A stretch of 64,000 bases of DNA from Clostridia bacterium (lineage in GTDB: Bacteria; Bacillota; Clostridia; Monoglobales; Monoglobaceae). The notes beneath the pieces are model-generated. The model had not been told where the DNA came from, did not search any database, and saw only the letters and a program-made list of their open reading frames with translations. Both the position numbers and the translations under genes were made by a program. Below, one piece after another: positions 16,946 through 23,729 of the stretch (within the stretch, counting starts at the first letter, position 1; every line of letters begins with the position of its first letter). The stretch covers positions 62,001-126,000 of the forward strand of contig JAFQIA010000028.1 in NCBI GenBank assembly GCA_017397725.1. Direction: 5' to 3'.

Positions 16946-17366
16946 GGCTATTTCCACCTTTTTCTTTAGATTCCAGAACTATTTTTCTTGTCACAAAATT
17001 ATAAATCGGCACAAGGATCATCGCAAAGATTTTGACTGCCAGATAGTGCACCGATGTATATTGAACCCCAATCCACAAAACCAGCTGGTTCAAGCATAGC
17101 CCACCGATGCTCAGGCATACAAATATCACAAATTCCTTGATTTTGCTTTGATTTTTGCTTGCAAATACAAAGGTCATACTCAACAGATAGTTCACCGTAA
17201 CAGAAACAGAAAAAGAAATCGCTGAAGAAAGAAGCACGTCCATATGAAGCACCTCTTTCAGAATCAGGAGAAGTCCTACATCCACACAAGCGGCAATGCC
17301 TCCTACCATTGCAAACTTGAACAACTGCATTGCCAGCTTGCTGATTTTATCCGTCTTTGTATGCAT
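16938..17366 (-). CDS. GtrA-family membrane protein
   Basis: 142 residues with four membrane segments (QLFKFAMVGGIAACVDVGLL at about 16-35, then three more), the GtrA pattern. Members are proposed to flip polyprenyl-phosphate-linked sugars used for side-chain addition. The ATG at 17364-17366 is preferred: GGGGGAGG lies just upstream, while the in-frame ATG at 17393 would leave only a few untranslated bases behind the promoter and no ribosome site. Translationally coupled to the acyltransferase gene that follows. Confidence 0.85.
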   Translation of the reverse strand: MHTKTDKISKLAMQLFKFAMVGGIAACVDVGLLLILKEVLHMDVLLSSAISFSVSVTVNYLLSMTFVFASKNQSKIKEFVIFVCLSIGGLCLNQLVLWIGVQYTSVHYLAVKIFAMILVPIYNFVTRKIVLESKEKGGNSHE

Positions 17367-17405
17367 CGTCCTCCCCCTTCCCGCTTCAACCATAAGATGG
17401 AATCC

Positions 17406-17434
17406 ATTTTACCACACTTTCCCATTCTTGTCAA
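17406..17434 (-). promoter_or_regulatory. Sigma-A promoter of the gtrA-acyltransferase pair
   Basis: TTGACA (17429-17434), 17 bases, TAAAAT (17406-17411). The predicted transcript start is about 30 bases before the ATG at 17366. Confidence 0.88.
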
Positions 17435-17440
17435 AAAAAG

Positions 17441-17466
17441 AAAACCCCGAGTAATCGGGGTTTTCT
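17441..17466. terminator. Rho-independent terminator, symmetrical
   Basis: AAAACCCCGA, a four-base loop, TCGGGGTTTT: a perfect 10-bp stem flanked by A and T runs. It ends the CD1247-type gene (minus) and insulates the promoter of gtrA. Confidence 0.92.
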
Positions 17467-17473
17467 AAATTCT

Positions 17474-17887
17474 TTAGTTGTGATCGTGACCGCAATCGCA
17501 GTCGCATCCGCAATCACAGCCATCAAAATCCAATTCAATCACTTCACCGCAGTCGGGGCACTTGAATACGCCGTCTGCAATGTCGTCCAGATCGTCACCG
17601 GTCAGGTCAATCTCTGCACCGCAGTTTTCGCAAATCAGAGTATAGAACTCATCCTCGTCCTCTGCGCCAAAGGTTTCATCTGCAATCATCTCGATGACTT
17701 CATCCATCTCATCGATTTTGTCTTCCAGGAAAATCTGTTCCTGATCCAGCATTTCCAGTTCTTCTGCCATATCGCCCAAAAGTCCCAGAATACCATCAAT
17801 CAGTTGACCCTCACTGGTGTTTTTATCCAGTTTTAATCCATCTGCCAGACCCTTCAGGTAAGCAGCGCGGTTAGAAATTTCAGACAT
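17474..17887 (-). CDS. CD1247-like zinc-ribbon protein with a Cys/His-rich tail
   Basis: 137 residues. The N-terminal half is helical and acidic (MSEISNRAAYLKGLADGLKL, then a long heptad-like segment), as in the CD1247 N-terminal domain family of Clostridia. Cysteines 86, 89, 110 and 113 form a CxxC...CxxC zinc ribbon. The last 14 residues hold five alternating cysteines and two histidines (DGCDCGCDCDCGHDHN). It lies 29 bases after efp on the same strand, a placement I associate with other Clostridia. No catalytic motif is seen; a role linked to translation or transcription is only a guess from context. Confidence 0.75.
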   Translation of the reverse strand: MSEISNRAAYLKGLADGLKLDKNTSEGQLIDGILGLLGDMAEELEMLDQEQIFLEDKIDEMDEVIEMIADETFGAEDEDEFYTLICENCGAEIDLTGDDLDDIADGVFKCPDCGEVIELDFDGCDCGCDCDCGHDHN

Positions 17888-17916
17888 GATAATCCTTCTT
17901 TCTATAAAATTATTGG

Positions 17917-18474
17917 TTATACTCTTTCCATATATTCGCCGGTACGGGTGTCGATACGAATCACATCACCCTCGTTAACGAACATGGGAACAGTAATCAC
18001 TGCACCGGATTCTACGGTTGCAGGTTTGGTAACATTGGTTGCGGTGTTACCCTTAACGCCGGGTTCGGTTTCGGTAACCTTCATCTCAACAAAGGTGGGG
18101 GGTTCTACTGCGAACACATTGCCCTTGTAAGACAAAATTTTTACAACCATATTTTCCATTACAAACTTCAAAGCATCACCCAGCTGCTCTTCGCCCAAGG
18201 GAATCTGCTCGTAAGTTTCCTGATCCATAAAATAGTAAAGACCGCTGTCTTCGTAAAGGTATTCCATATCCTTTCTCTCAATACGCGCGGGTTCTACCTT
18301 TTCAGTCGGGTTAAAGGTACGCTCAACAACGCCGCCGGTCATCACGTTCTTCATCTTGGTTCTGACAAACGCTGCGCCCTTTCCCGGTTTTACATGCTGG
18401 AACTCAACAACCTGATATACATTACCGTCATATTCAAATGTAAGTCCGTTTCTGAAATCGCCTGCACTAATCAT
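17917..18474 (-). CDS. efp: Elongation factor P
   Basis: 185 residues, the full EF-P length, with three beta-barrel domains. The loop at 30-35 is PGKGAAF with Lys32 at the tip that reaches the ribosomal peptidyl-transfer centre; in many bacteria this residue is modified, but no modification gene is visible here. It rescues ribosomes stalled at polyproline. ATG follows AAGGAGGATGCACC. Own promoter at 18516-18544; the M24 peptidase gene upstream ends in a terminator, so efp and the zinc protein form their own unit. Confidence 0.97.
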   Translation of the reverse strand: MISAGDFRNGLTFEYDGNVYQVVEFQHVKPGKGAAFVRTKMKNVMTGGVVERTFNPTEKVEPARIERKDMEYLYEDSGLYYFMDQETYEQIPLGEEQLGDALKFVMENMVVKILSYKGNVFAVEPPTFVEMKVTETEPGVKGNTATNVTKPATVESGAVITVPMFVNEGDVIRIDTRTGEYMERV

Positions 18475-18515
18475 TGGTGCATCCTCCTTAAAGTTAGTAT
18501 TACATTATTTTCTAT

Positions 18516-18544
18516 ATTTTATCGCATCATATGCAAAAAAGCAA
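18516..18544 (-). promoter_or_regulatory. Promoter of efp
   Basis: TTGCTT (18539-18544), 17 bases, TAAAAT (18516-18521); transcript start about 30-40 bases before the ribosome site. Confidence 0.72.
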
Positions 18545-18555
18545 GCCTTTTTGCG

Positions 18556-18579
18556 AAAAAGTTTTCCGGTTGCGGAAAA
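18556..18579 (-). terminator. Terminator after the M24 peptidase gene
   Basis: TTTTCCG, four-base loop, CGGAAAA, then CTTTTT on the minus strand, directly after the stop codon at 18581. Confidence 0.72.
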
Positions 18580-18580
18580 T

Positions 18581-19636
18581 TTAGAGAATCAGCAGATCCT
18601 TGGGGACCTGTGTCAAATTTTCAATCCCGTCTTCGGTGACACAAACCATATCCTCAATCCGCACCCCGCCAAGCTTTGGAATGTAAATACCCGGCTCGCA
18701 GGTGACCACCATATTGGGTTTGAGTACCGTTTCACTGCGGGGCGAAAGGTTGGGGAGCTCGTGAATCAAAAGTCCCACACCGTGTCCCAAGGAATGTCCA
18801 AAATACGCACCATATCCTGCATCCTCAATGACCTTGCGTGCCGCAAAGTCCGCCTCTTTGCCCAAAACGCCTGCACGGATGGTTGAAAGCCCCTGCACTT
18901 GTGCCTCTTTGACGGTTTGATAAATCGTTTCCTGTTCCTTGGTAATACTTCCCACAGCTACCGTTCGGGTCATATCCGAACAATACCCCTGATAGACGCA
19001 CCCAAAATCCATAGTAACAAAATCGCCGTTTTCGATCTTTTTGTAGTCAGGTTTTCCGTGGGGCATACTGGATTTATAACCCGACACCACAATAGTTTCA
19101 AAAGAGGTGCCGCTGCTGCCGCGCTTGCGCATTTGGTATTCTATCTCAGCGGCAATCTCATTTTCTGTCACCCCAATCTTGATTTGGGGCAGTACTGCCA
19201 AAAACGCCTCGGCGCCGATTGCCTCTGCTCGACGCAAACAATTTAGCTCCTCTTCGGTTTTGACCATTCGCAGCTCCTCTAAGTCTTGGGAAAGCTTTAT
19301 CCAATCACTTTTGGGGGCAAATTTCAAAAATCCGTCAAACGCCCCAACGGTGAGCTGTCCCTCTTCGTAGCCGATACTTTTCAACGGACTCAAATGTTTT
19401 TGAAGAATCTCCTCCCGATTTTTAGCATGGATTTCTATGACCGTAACATCGGTGGTTTCTTCCAAGGCTTGAGTGGTATAACGGGAATCCACAAACAGAT
19501 ACCCGCCGTCCTCACACAAGAGTGCAACACCCTCCCCACCGGAAAATCCGGTAAAATAACGCAAATTATGCGGGGATGTCAGGAGTACTGCCTCTGCCTT
19601 TTGGGGCAAAATTGCGGTCAGCGTTTGCCGGCTCAT
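18581..19636 (-). CDS. Xaa-Pro aminopeptidase (M24 family)
   Basis: 351 residues. An N-terminal creatinase-type domain (about 1-125) is followed by the pita-bread catalytic domain. Metal ligands can be read in order: MDFGCVYQGYCSDMTRT (two Asp), GHSLGHGVGLLIHE (His), TCEPGIYI (Glu) and GVRIEDMV (Glu). It releases the N-terminal residue from peptides with proline in position two, in the cytoplasm. ATG overlaps the stop of the endonuclease IV-like gene (ATGA). Placement just before efp is a common Bacillota arrangement. Confidence 0.94.
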   Translation of the reverse strand: MSRQTLTAILPQKAEAVLLTSPHNLRYFTGFSGGEGVALLCEDGGYLFVDSRYTTQALEETTDVTVIEIHAKNREEILQKHLSPLKSIGYEEGQLTVGAFDGFLKFAPKSDWIKLSQDLEELRMVKTEEELNCLRRAEAIGAEAFLAVLPQIKIGVTENEIAAEIEYQMRKRGSSGTSFETIVVSGYKSSMPHGKPDYKKIENGDFVTMDFGCVYQGYCSDMTRTVAVGSITKEQETIYQTVKEAQVQGLSTIRAGVLGKEADFAARKVIEDAGYGAYFGHSLGHGVGLLIHELPNLSPRSETVLKPNMVVTCEPGIYIPKLGGVRIEDMVCVTEDGIENLTQVPKDLLIL

Positions 19637-20508
19637 TGGTTCTCCTTCTTTCTTTGATAAAGTTCCTGAATGGCAACCGAATCCTTGGTCTGGGTTCCCG
19701 CGGATTCACAGATAATTCTGGGGGCAAGTCCCCGCTCCGCCAAAAGCTCTGCCAAGGGTTCAAAGTCCGGCTCAAATTCCACCTCATCATAGGTATGATG
19801 TTTCTTTTCCCCTGCCTTGGTGTATTCAATCCGGCTGTAATGGGCATGAAATTCCCTTGCCTGATAGGGATTGAGCTTACTCTCAAGGGCATCCAAAAGC
19901 TTTGCAAAATCCTCTTTTTCTTTTAGTCCGCCGATGGTCTGCGCATTCACATGTCCAAAGTCAATGGTAGGGAGCAATCGGTCGCTGAGCTGACAGAGTT
20001 TGATGACCTCTTCGACATTTCCCAGCTGGTTGACCTTGCCCATGGTTTCGGGGCAGATATAGATATCCCCGTACCCCTCTTTTTCTGCTTGCTCGAGAGC
20101 GCGGGTCAAGGTGTCGCTTGCAAGGCTTAATGCCTCTTTGCGGGTAATTTTTCCACAGGAGCCGGAATGAACCACAATGCGGTCCGCCCCCATCGCCTTT
20201 GCCGCCCGCAAGGTTTGGAGAATATAGGTGATACTGTTATCCCTCTTTTCCGCCTCGGTAGAAGAAAGGCTGATATAATAGGGCGCGTGGACAGACAGCA
20301 AAATGCCGTGTTCTCTCGCTTTTTCACCCAGAAGTGCGGCGGCATCCTCCGAAATCCTGACACCGTGTCCGCACTGGTATTCATAACAATCCAATCCATG
20401 CTTGCGAATCCACGCCGGAGCCTCCAGCGCTGATTTGTTGCCTGCCTCAAAAAAATCGTCGGAGTTTCCTGCAGGGCCAAAGATTGCACAACCTTTTTCG
20501 TTTTTCAT
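19633..20508 (-). CDS. Endonuclease IV-like TIM-barrel protein (AP endonuclease family 2)
   Basis: 291 residues. Metal-binding motifs of the endonuclease IV fold are present in order: SVHAPYYISL, VVHSGSCG, ICPETMGK, TIDFGHVNAQ, and EFHAHYSRIEY near the C-terminus, then IICESAG. The N-terminus (CAIFGPAGNSDDFFEAG) differs from classical Nfo and belongs to a variant seen in anaerobic Bacillota. It may incise DNA at abasic sites, but the divergent N-terminus leaves room for another phosphate or sugar substrate. It begins right after the rpsU terminator and overlaps the M24 peptidase start by 4 bases. Confidence 0.82.
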   Translation of the reverse strand: MKNEKGCAIFGPAGNSDDFFEAGNKSALEAPAWIRKHGLDCYEYQCGHGVRISEDAAALLGEKAREHGILLSVHAPYYISLSSTEAEKRDNSITYILQTLRAAKAMGADRIVVHSGSCGKITRKEALSLASDTLTRALEQAEKEGYGDIYICPETMGKVNQLGNVEEVIKLCQLSDRLLPTIDFGHVNAQTIGGLKEKEDFAKLLDALESKLNPYQAREFHAHYSRIEYTKAGEKKHHTYDEVEFEPDFEPLAELLAERGLAPRIICESAGTQTKDSVAIQELYQRKKENQ

Positions 20509-20527
20509 TGTAATTCCTCCTGTATAA

Positions 20528-20554
20528 AAGAAAAGGCGAGGGGACCCCTCGCCT
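20528..20554 (-). terminator. Terminator of rpsU
   Basis: AGGCGAGGGG paired with CCCCTCGCCT almost without loop, then TTTCTTTT on the minus strand. Confidence 0.88.
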
Positions 20555-20565
20555 AAAGATATGCC

Positions 20566-20742
20566 TTATCTGAACTTGCGTTTTCTTGCAGCCTCGGACT
20601 TCTTTTTCCGTTTTACACTTGGCTTTTCGTAATGCTCTCTTTTTCTAACCTCGGACAAAACGCCAGCCTTCGCACAAGAGCGCTTAAACCGACGCAGTGC
20701 ACTATCTAAAGATTCATTATCCTTTACTCTGATTTCAGCCAT
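20566..20742 (-). CDS. rpsU: Small ribosomal subunit protein S21 (bS21)
   Basis: 58 residues, [20 protein letters not shown] followed by a strongly basic C-terminus, the standard bS21 length. The ATG at 20740-20742 has GGAGGGAGGG upstream; a longer frame from 20775 would begin before that site and is rejected. It sits behind a fully consensus promoter and before its own terminator, so it is chiefly monocistronic with some read-through into the endonuclease IV-like gene. Confidence 0.97.
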   Translation of the reverse strand: MAEIRVKDNESLDSALRRFKRSCAKAGVLSEVRKREHYEKPSVKRKKKSEAARKRKFR

Positions 20743-20821
20743 GTTACAACCCTCCCTCCAAGTATGTTCCAACACTAAGATGTCAAGGTAAAATTTCTGT
20801 TTCTACTAATCTACTCGAATA

Positions 20822-20850
20822 ATTATACAGATTTTTAGGGGTTCTGTCAA
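20822..20850 (-). promoter_or_regulatory. Consensus sigma-A promoter of rpsU
   Basis: TTGACA (20845-20850), 17 bases, TATAAT (20822-20827): identical to the consensus at all 12 positions, fitting a highly expressed ribosomal gene. A second TTGACA lies nearer the gene at about 20779 but lacks a good -10 box. Confidence 0.93.
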
Positions 20851-20889
20851 GCAAATTTTATGAAATTTTTCTATTTTTCGAAAAAATTT

Positions 20890-21561
20890 TTATTTTGTCA
20901 TCCTTTCGATTTGCGCAATCGCCTCTGAAATCCCGCCCACCTCGTCGATGAGCCCACACTCTACCGCCTCTTCGCCAAAGAGGATGGTTCCCACATCGTT
21001 GGCAATCTTTTTGGTTTCCATCATCAGACTGCGAAAGGTTTCCTCTTTGATTTTGGAGTTGCGGGTTACAAAATCGGTCAGGCGGTCCTGCACCTTGGAA
21101 AAATAATGGAACATCTGAGGCACACCAATTACCGTCCCATTCATCCGGATGGGATGAATCGTCATGGTCGCCGAGGGCACAATCAAGGAATACTTTGCCG
21201 AAACCGCCAACGGAACGCCGATGCTATGTCCTCCGCCAAGCACCACCGACACGGTGGGCTTTTTCATGCTGGCAATCACTTCGGCAATGGCAAGACCCGC
21301 CTCTACATCCCCGCCCATGGTATTGAGCAGGAGCAAAAGTCCCTTAATAGAATCATCCTCTTCAATCCGCACAAGTTCCGGAATCACGTGCTCATACTTG
21401 GTGGTTTTGCTCTGGGGCGGCAGTACCATATGCCCCTCGATTTCCCCGATGATACTCATACAATAAATCTTGTGATTTTTGTCCCCTACCGAAATGGATG
21501 CCATATCGTGAATTTTATTTTCCTGATTCTGGTCTTCTTTCTTCGATTCGTCCTTACTCAT
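20890..21561 (-). CDS. ClpP-like serine protease of the TepA type
   Basis: 223 residues from the ATG at 21559-21561 (AAAGGAG six bases upstream; a 6-residue longer frame exists). The ClpP fold carries GGGHSIGVPLA with the catalytic Ser at about 113 and TIHPIRMNG with His at about 136. The acidic N-terminal 25 residues and this Ser/His spacing match TepA (translocation-enhancing protein) rather than housekeeping ClpP. TepA is cytoplasmic and was linked to protein export and signal-peptide breakdown in Bacillus. No Clp ATPase is nearby. Divergent from yicC. Confidence 0.86.
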   Translation of the reverse strand: MSKDESKKEDQNQENKIHDMASISVGDKNHKIYCMSIIGEIEGHMVLPPQSKTTKYEHVIPELVRIEEDDSIKGLLLLLNTMGGDVEAGLAIAEVIASMKKPTVSVVLGGGHSIGVPLAVSAKYSLIVPSATMTIHPIRMNGTVIGVPQMFHYFSKVQDRLTDFVTRNSKIKEETFRSLMMETKKIANDVGTILFGEEAVECGLIDEVGGISEAIAQIERMTK

Positions 21562-21645
21562 CTTCTTCTCCTTTCGCATACACCTATGTTTACTATGCGC
21601 AACTTAAGAAAAATTATGAATTTTCCATTTTTTCGCAAAAAAGTC

Positions 21646-21674
21646 TTTGCAAATCGTGGTTTTTGTGCTATACT
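21646..21674 (+). promoter_or_regulatory. Probable promoter of the yicC-remA-gmk-rpoZ operon
   Basis: TTTGCA (21646-21651) or TTGCAA one base on, then TATACT (21669-21674) with a 16-17 base spacer; the transcript would start about 35 bases before ATG 21715. Confidence 0.6.
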
Positions 21675-21714
21675 GTTTTATATGTTTTTTATAGGATGCA
21701 AGGAGGGTTTTGCG

Positions 21715-22590
21715 ATGCTGCAAAGCATGACCGGATTTGGACGCTGTGATACCATCATGGACGGCTTTCATATCCAGATACAGATGAAGTCGGTAAACCA
21801 TCGTTACAGTGACTTCACCATCAAAACACCACGGTATTATAATTTCTTGGAAGACAAGCTCCGCACCTTGGCAATGGAATCTATCGCCCGGGGCAAGGTG
21901 GAAATCGTGCTCAGTCTGGAACGGGAAGAAACCGACGATAAGGTGATTACCCTTGATAGACCCGTAGCAGAGGGTTACCTGAATGCACTCCGTCAGCTCA
22001 CCGCAGACGGACTTAACGATGATTTGACCCTTTCCTCGATGACTGCCTTTCACGATATTTTCCGCGTGGAGCATCAGGAAATTGATGAGGAACAGATGCA
22101 AACCCTGGTTGCCAAGGCATTTGATCTGGCGCTTTCGGAATTTCTGGAAATGCGTCGCACCGAGGGCGCACGACTGGAGCTTAGCTTAAGAGAGCATCTG
22201 GATGCACTCCTTAACGAAGTACAGGCGGTGGAAACACTTTCCCCGCAAACCGTGGAGGCATACCGTGAGCGTCTGACCCGCAAGCTGGAAGAGGTTCTCT
22301 CCTCTACCACCATTGACGAGGGCAGAATCCTCACCGAGGCTGCCATTTTTGCAGACAAGGTTGCTGTGGATGAAGAAACTGTCCGTCTGCGCAGCCATGT
22401 CAAGGCATTTCTCTCTGCCATGGAAACCGACAAGCCTATCGGCAAAAAGCTGGACTTCATCGTTCAGGAGATGAATCGGGAAACCAATACCATTGGTTCC
22501 AAGGCGAACGATTTGGCTGTTTCTGCTCATGTTGTGGAGATGAAATCCATCATCGAAAAAATCAGAGAGCAGATTCAAAATATTGAGTAA
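21715..22590 (+). CDS. yicC: YicC-family endoribonuclease
   Basis: 291 residues starting MLQSMTGFGRCDT, the typical YicC opening, and ending with the conserved block LDFIVQEMNRETNTIGSKAN. The ATG at 21715 has GGAGGG seven bases upstream; the open frame runs further up but that part is spacer. Family members are RNases implicated in RNA turnover in stationary phase. First gene of the conserved remA-gmk-rpoZ cluster, with 18 bases to remA. Confidence 0.93.
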   Translation: MLQSMTGFGRCDTIMDGFHIQIQMKSVNHRYSDFTIKTPRYYNFLEDKLRTLAMESIARGKVEIVLSLEREETDDKVITLDRPVAEGYLNALRQLTADGLNDDLTLSSMTAFHDIFRVEHQEIDEEQMQTLVAKAFDLALSEFLEMRRTEGARLELSLREHLDALLNEVQAVETLSPQTVEAYRERLTRKLEEVLSSTTIDEGRILTEAAIFADKVAVDEETVRLRSHVKAFLSAMETDKPIGKKLDFIVQEMNRETNTIGSKANDLAVSAHVVEMKSIIEKIREQIQNIE

Positions 22591-22608
22591 TCAGAAAGGC
22601 AGAATATT

Positions 22609-22869
22609 ATGAAGCTTATCAATGTTGGATTTGGTAATATTATTGCAGGGGATCGGGTTGTGGCTATTGTCAGCCCCGATTCCGCGCCCATCAAGCGTAT
22701 CATTCAGGAATCCAAAGAAAAAGGGTTGCTGATTGACGCCACCTGTGGTCGCCGTACCCGCGCGGTCATCATCACTGACAGCGACCATGTGATTCTTTCT
22801 GCAATCCAGACCGAGACCATTGCCGGTCGTGCAGAACCCCCCAGAGAGGATGCTGCTGAAAATGAGTAA
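22609..22869 (+). CDS. remA: RemA-family DNA-binding regulator (DUF370)
   Basis: 86 residues, [20 protein letters not shown] and [20 protein letters not shown], then [10 protein letters not shown]: a nearly textbook RemA. In Bacillus, RemA forms rings that wrap DNA upstream of matrix and osmoprotection genes. The arrangement between yicC and gmk is conserved. Its 3' end overlaps gmk by 8 bases. Whether it controls the polysaccharide operon at 1-16 kb here is an open question. Confidence 0.94.
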   Translation: MKLINVGFGNIIAGDRVVAIVSPDSAPIKRIIQESKEKGLLIDATCGRRTRAVIITDSDHVILSAIQTETIAGRAEPPREDAAENE

Positions 22870-23437
22870 AAAAGGAACTTTGTTTGTGATTTCGGGTCCG
22901 TCCGGCGTGGGCAAAGGCACCATTTGTCAGGAGATTTTAAAGGAAAAGGACGCCTTGTCTCTCTCCCTCTCGGTTTCCGCAACCACCCGCAAGCCTCGTA
23001 GCATTGACCAAGAGGGCGTGACTTACTACTTCAAGACCCTTGAAGAGTTTGAATCCATGATTGCAGATGGCGCATTTTTGGAATACGCTCGTTACAACGA
23101 GAACTATTACGGAACACCCCTCAAGCCGGTTCAGGAAAAACTGGAAAGCGGGCACAATGTGGTTCTGGAAATCGAAGTACAAGGTGCACTTCAGGTCAAG
23201 AAGAACTTTCCCGAGGGCGTTTGCATCTTTATTGCACCCCCCGACATCGAAACTCTGCGTACCCGTCTGAGAGGTCGGGAAACCGAAACCGAGCAGGAAA
23301 TCGCAAAGCGGATTGCAGTTGCAGAATGGGAAATGCAACAGCAAGAGAAATATGATTACATTGTCATCAATGATGTACTGGAAGATGCAGTACAATCTGT
23401 CAAAGATATTATTCAAGCAAGGAGTGTTGTATTATGA
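22862..23437 (+). CDS. gmk: Guanylate kinase
   Basis: 191 residues. P-loop GPSGVGKGT at about 11-19, GMP-binding RKPRSID...GVTYYF and [13 protein letters not shown], then the lid arginines in LRGRETET. It makes GDP from GMP and ATP. The ATG at 22862 lies within the last codons of remA (ATGAGTAA); an upstream frame from 22820 would add 14 unrelated residues. Overlaps rpoZ by 4 bases, so the cluster is translationally coupled. Confidence 0.96.
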   Translation: MSKKGTLFVISGPSGVGKGTICQEILKEKDALSLSLSVSATTRKPRSIDQEGVTYYFKTLEEFESMIADGAFLEYARYNENYYGTPLKPVQEKLESGHNVVLEIEVQGALQVKKNFPEGVCIFIAPPDIETLRTRLRGRETETEQEIAKRIAVAEWEMQQQEKYDYIVINDVLEDAVQSVKDIIQARSVVL

Positions 23438-23670
23438 TGATTTATCCCCCTATTGCAAAATTGGTTGAAAAGACCGGAAGCCGCTATACTTTGGTTTTAG
23501 AGGCTGCAAAACGCGCGCGTCAGCTTTCCGCCGGTTCTGCACCGCTGGTAGAAAATGCTTCCGGTAAGGAAGTTTCTATTGCCACTGCTGAAATTTTTGA
23601 GAACAAGCTGAATGTTTTTCCCGTAGCAGGCATCGATGTTACCGAACCTGCAGTCGCTGAAGAGGAATAA
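23434..23670 (+). CDS. rpoZ: RNA polymerase omega subunit
   Basis: 78 residues. [20 protein letters not shown] and the AAKRARQLSAG helix are the omega signature; the tail is acidic. It helps fold and assemble the beta' subunit and is a usual partner of gmk. ATGA overlap with gmk. A strong terminator follows at 23677. Confidence 0.94.
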   Translation: MMIYPPIAKLVEKTGSRYTLVLEAAKRARQLSAGSAPLVENASGKEVSIATAEIFENKLNVFPVAGIDVTEPAVAEEE

Positions 23671-23676
23671 TCCATC

Positions 23677-23708
23677 AAACGCCGGCTCATGATTGAACCG
23701 GCGTTTTT
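23677..23708 (+). terminator. Terminator after rpoZ
   Basis: AAACGCCGG, 12-base loop, CCGGCGTTT, then TT. The 9-bp stem lies 7 bases after the rpoZ stop; priA starts 22 bases on and must rely on read-through or a promoter I could not see. Confidence 0.88.
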
Positions 23709-23729
23709 CTAAAGGAACAGGAGATTGTT

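Noticed and set aside
20851..20889. Terminator after the TepA-like gene
   Set aside because: Only AT-rich dyads with weak stems are present; not convincing as an intrinsic terminator.
21106..21714. Upstream extension of the yicC frame
   Set aside because: Runs antisense through the TepA-like gene and the promoter region; the ATG at 21715 has the ribosome site and the family's N-terminus.
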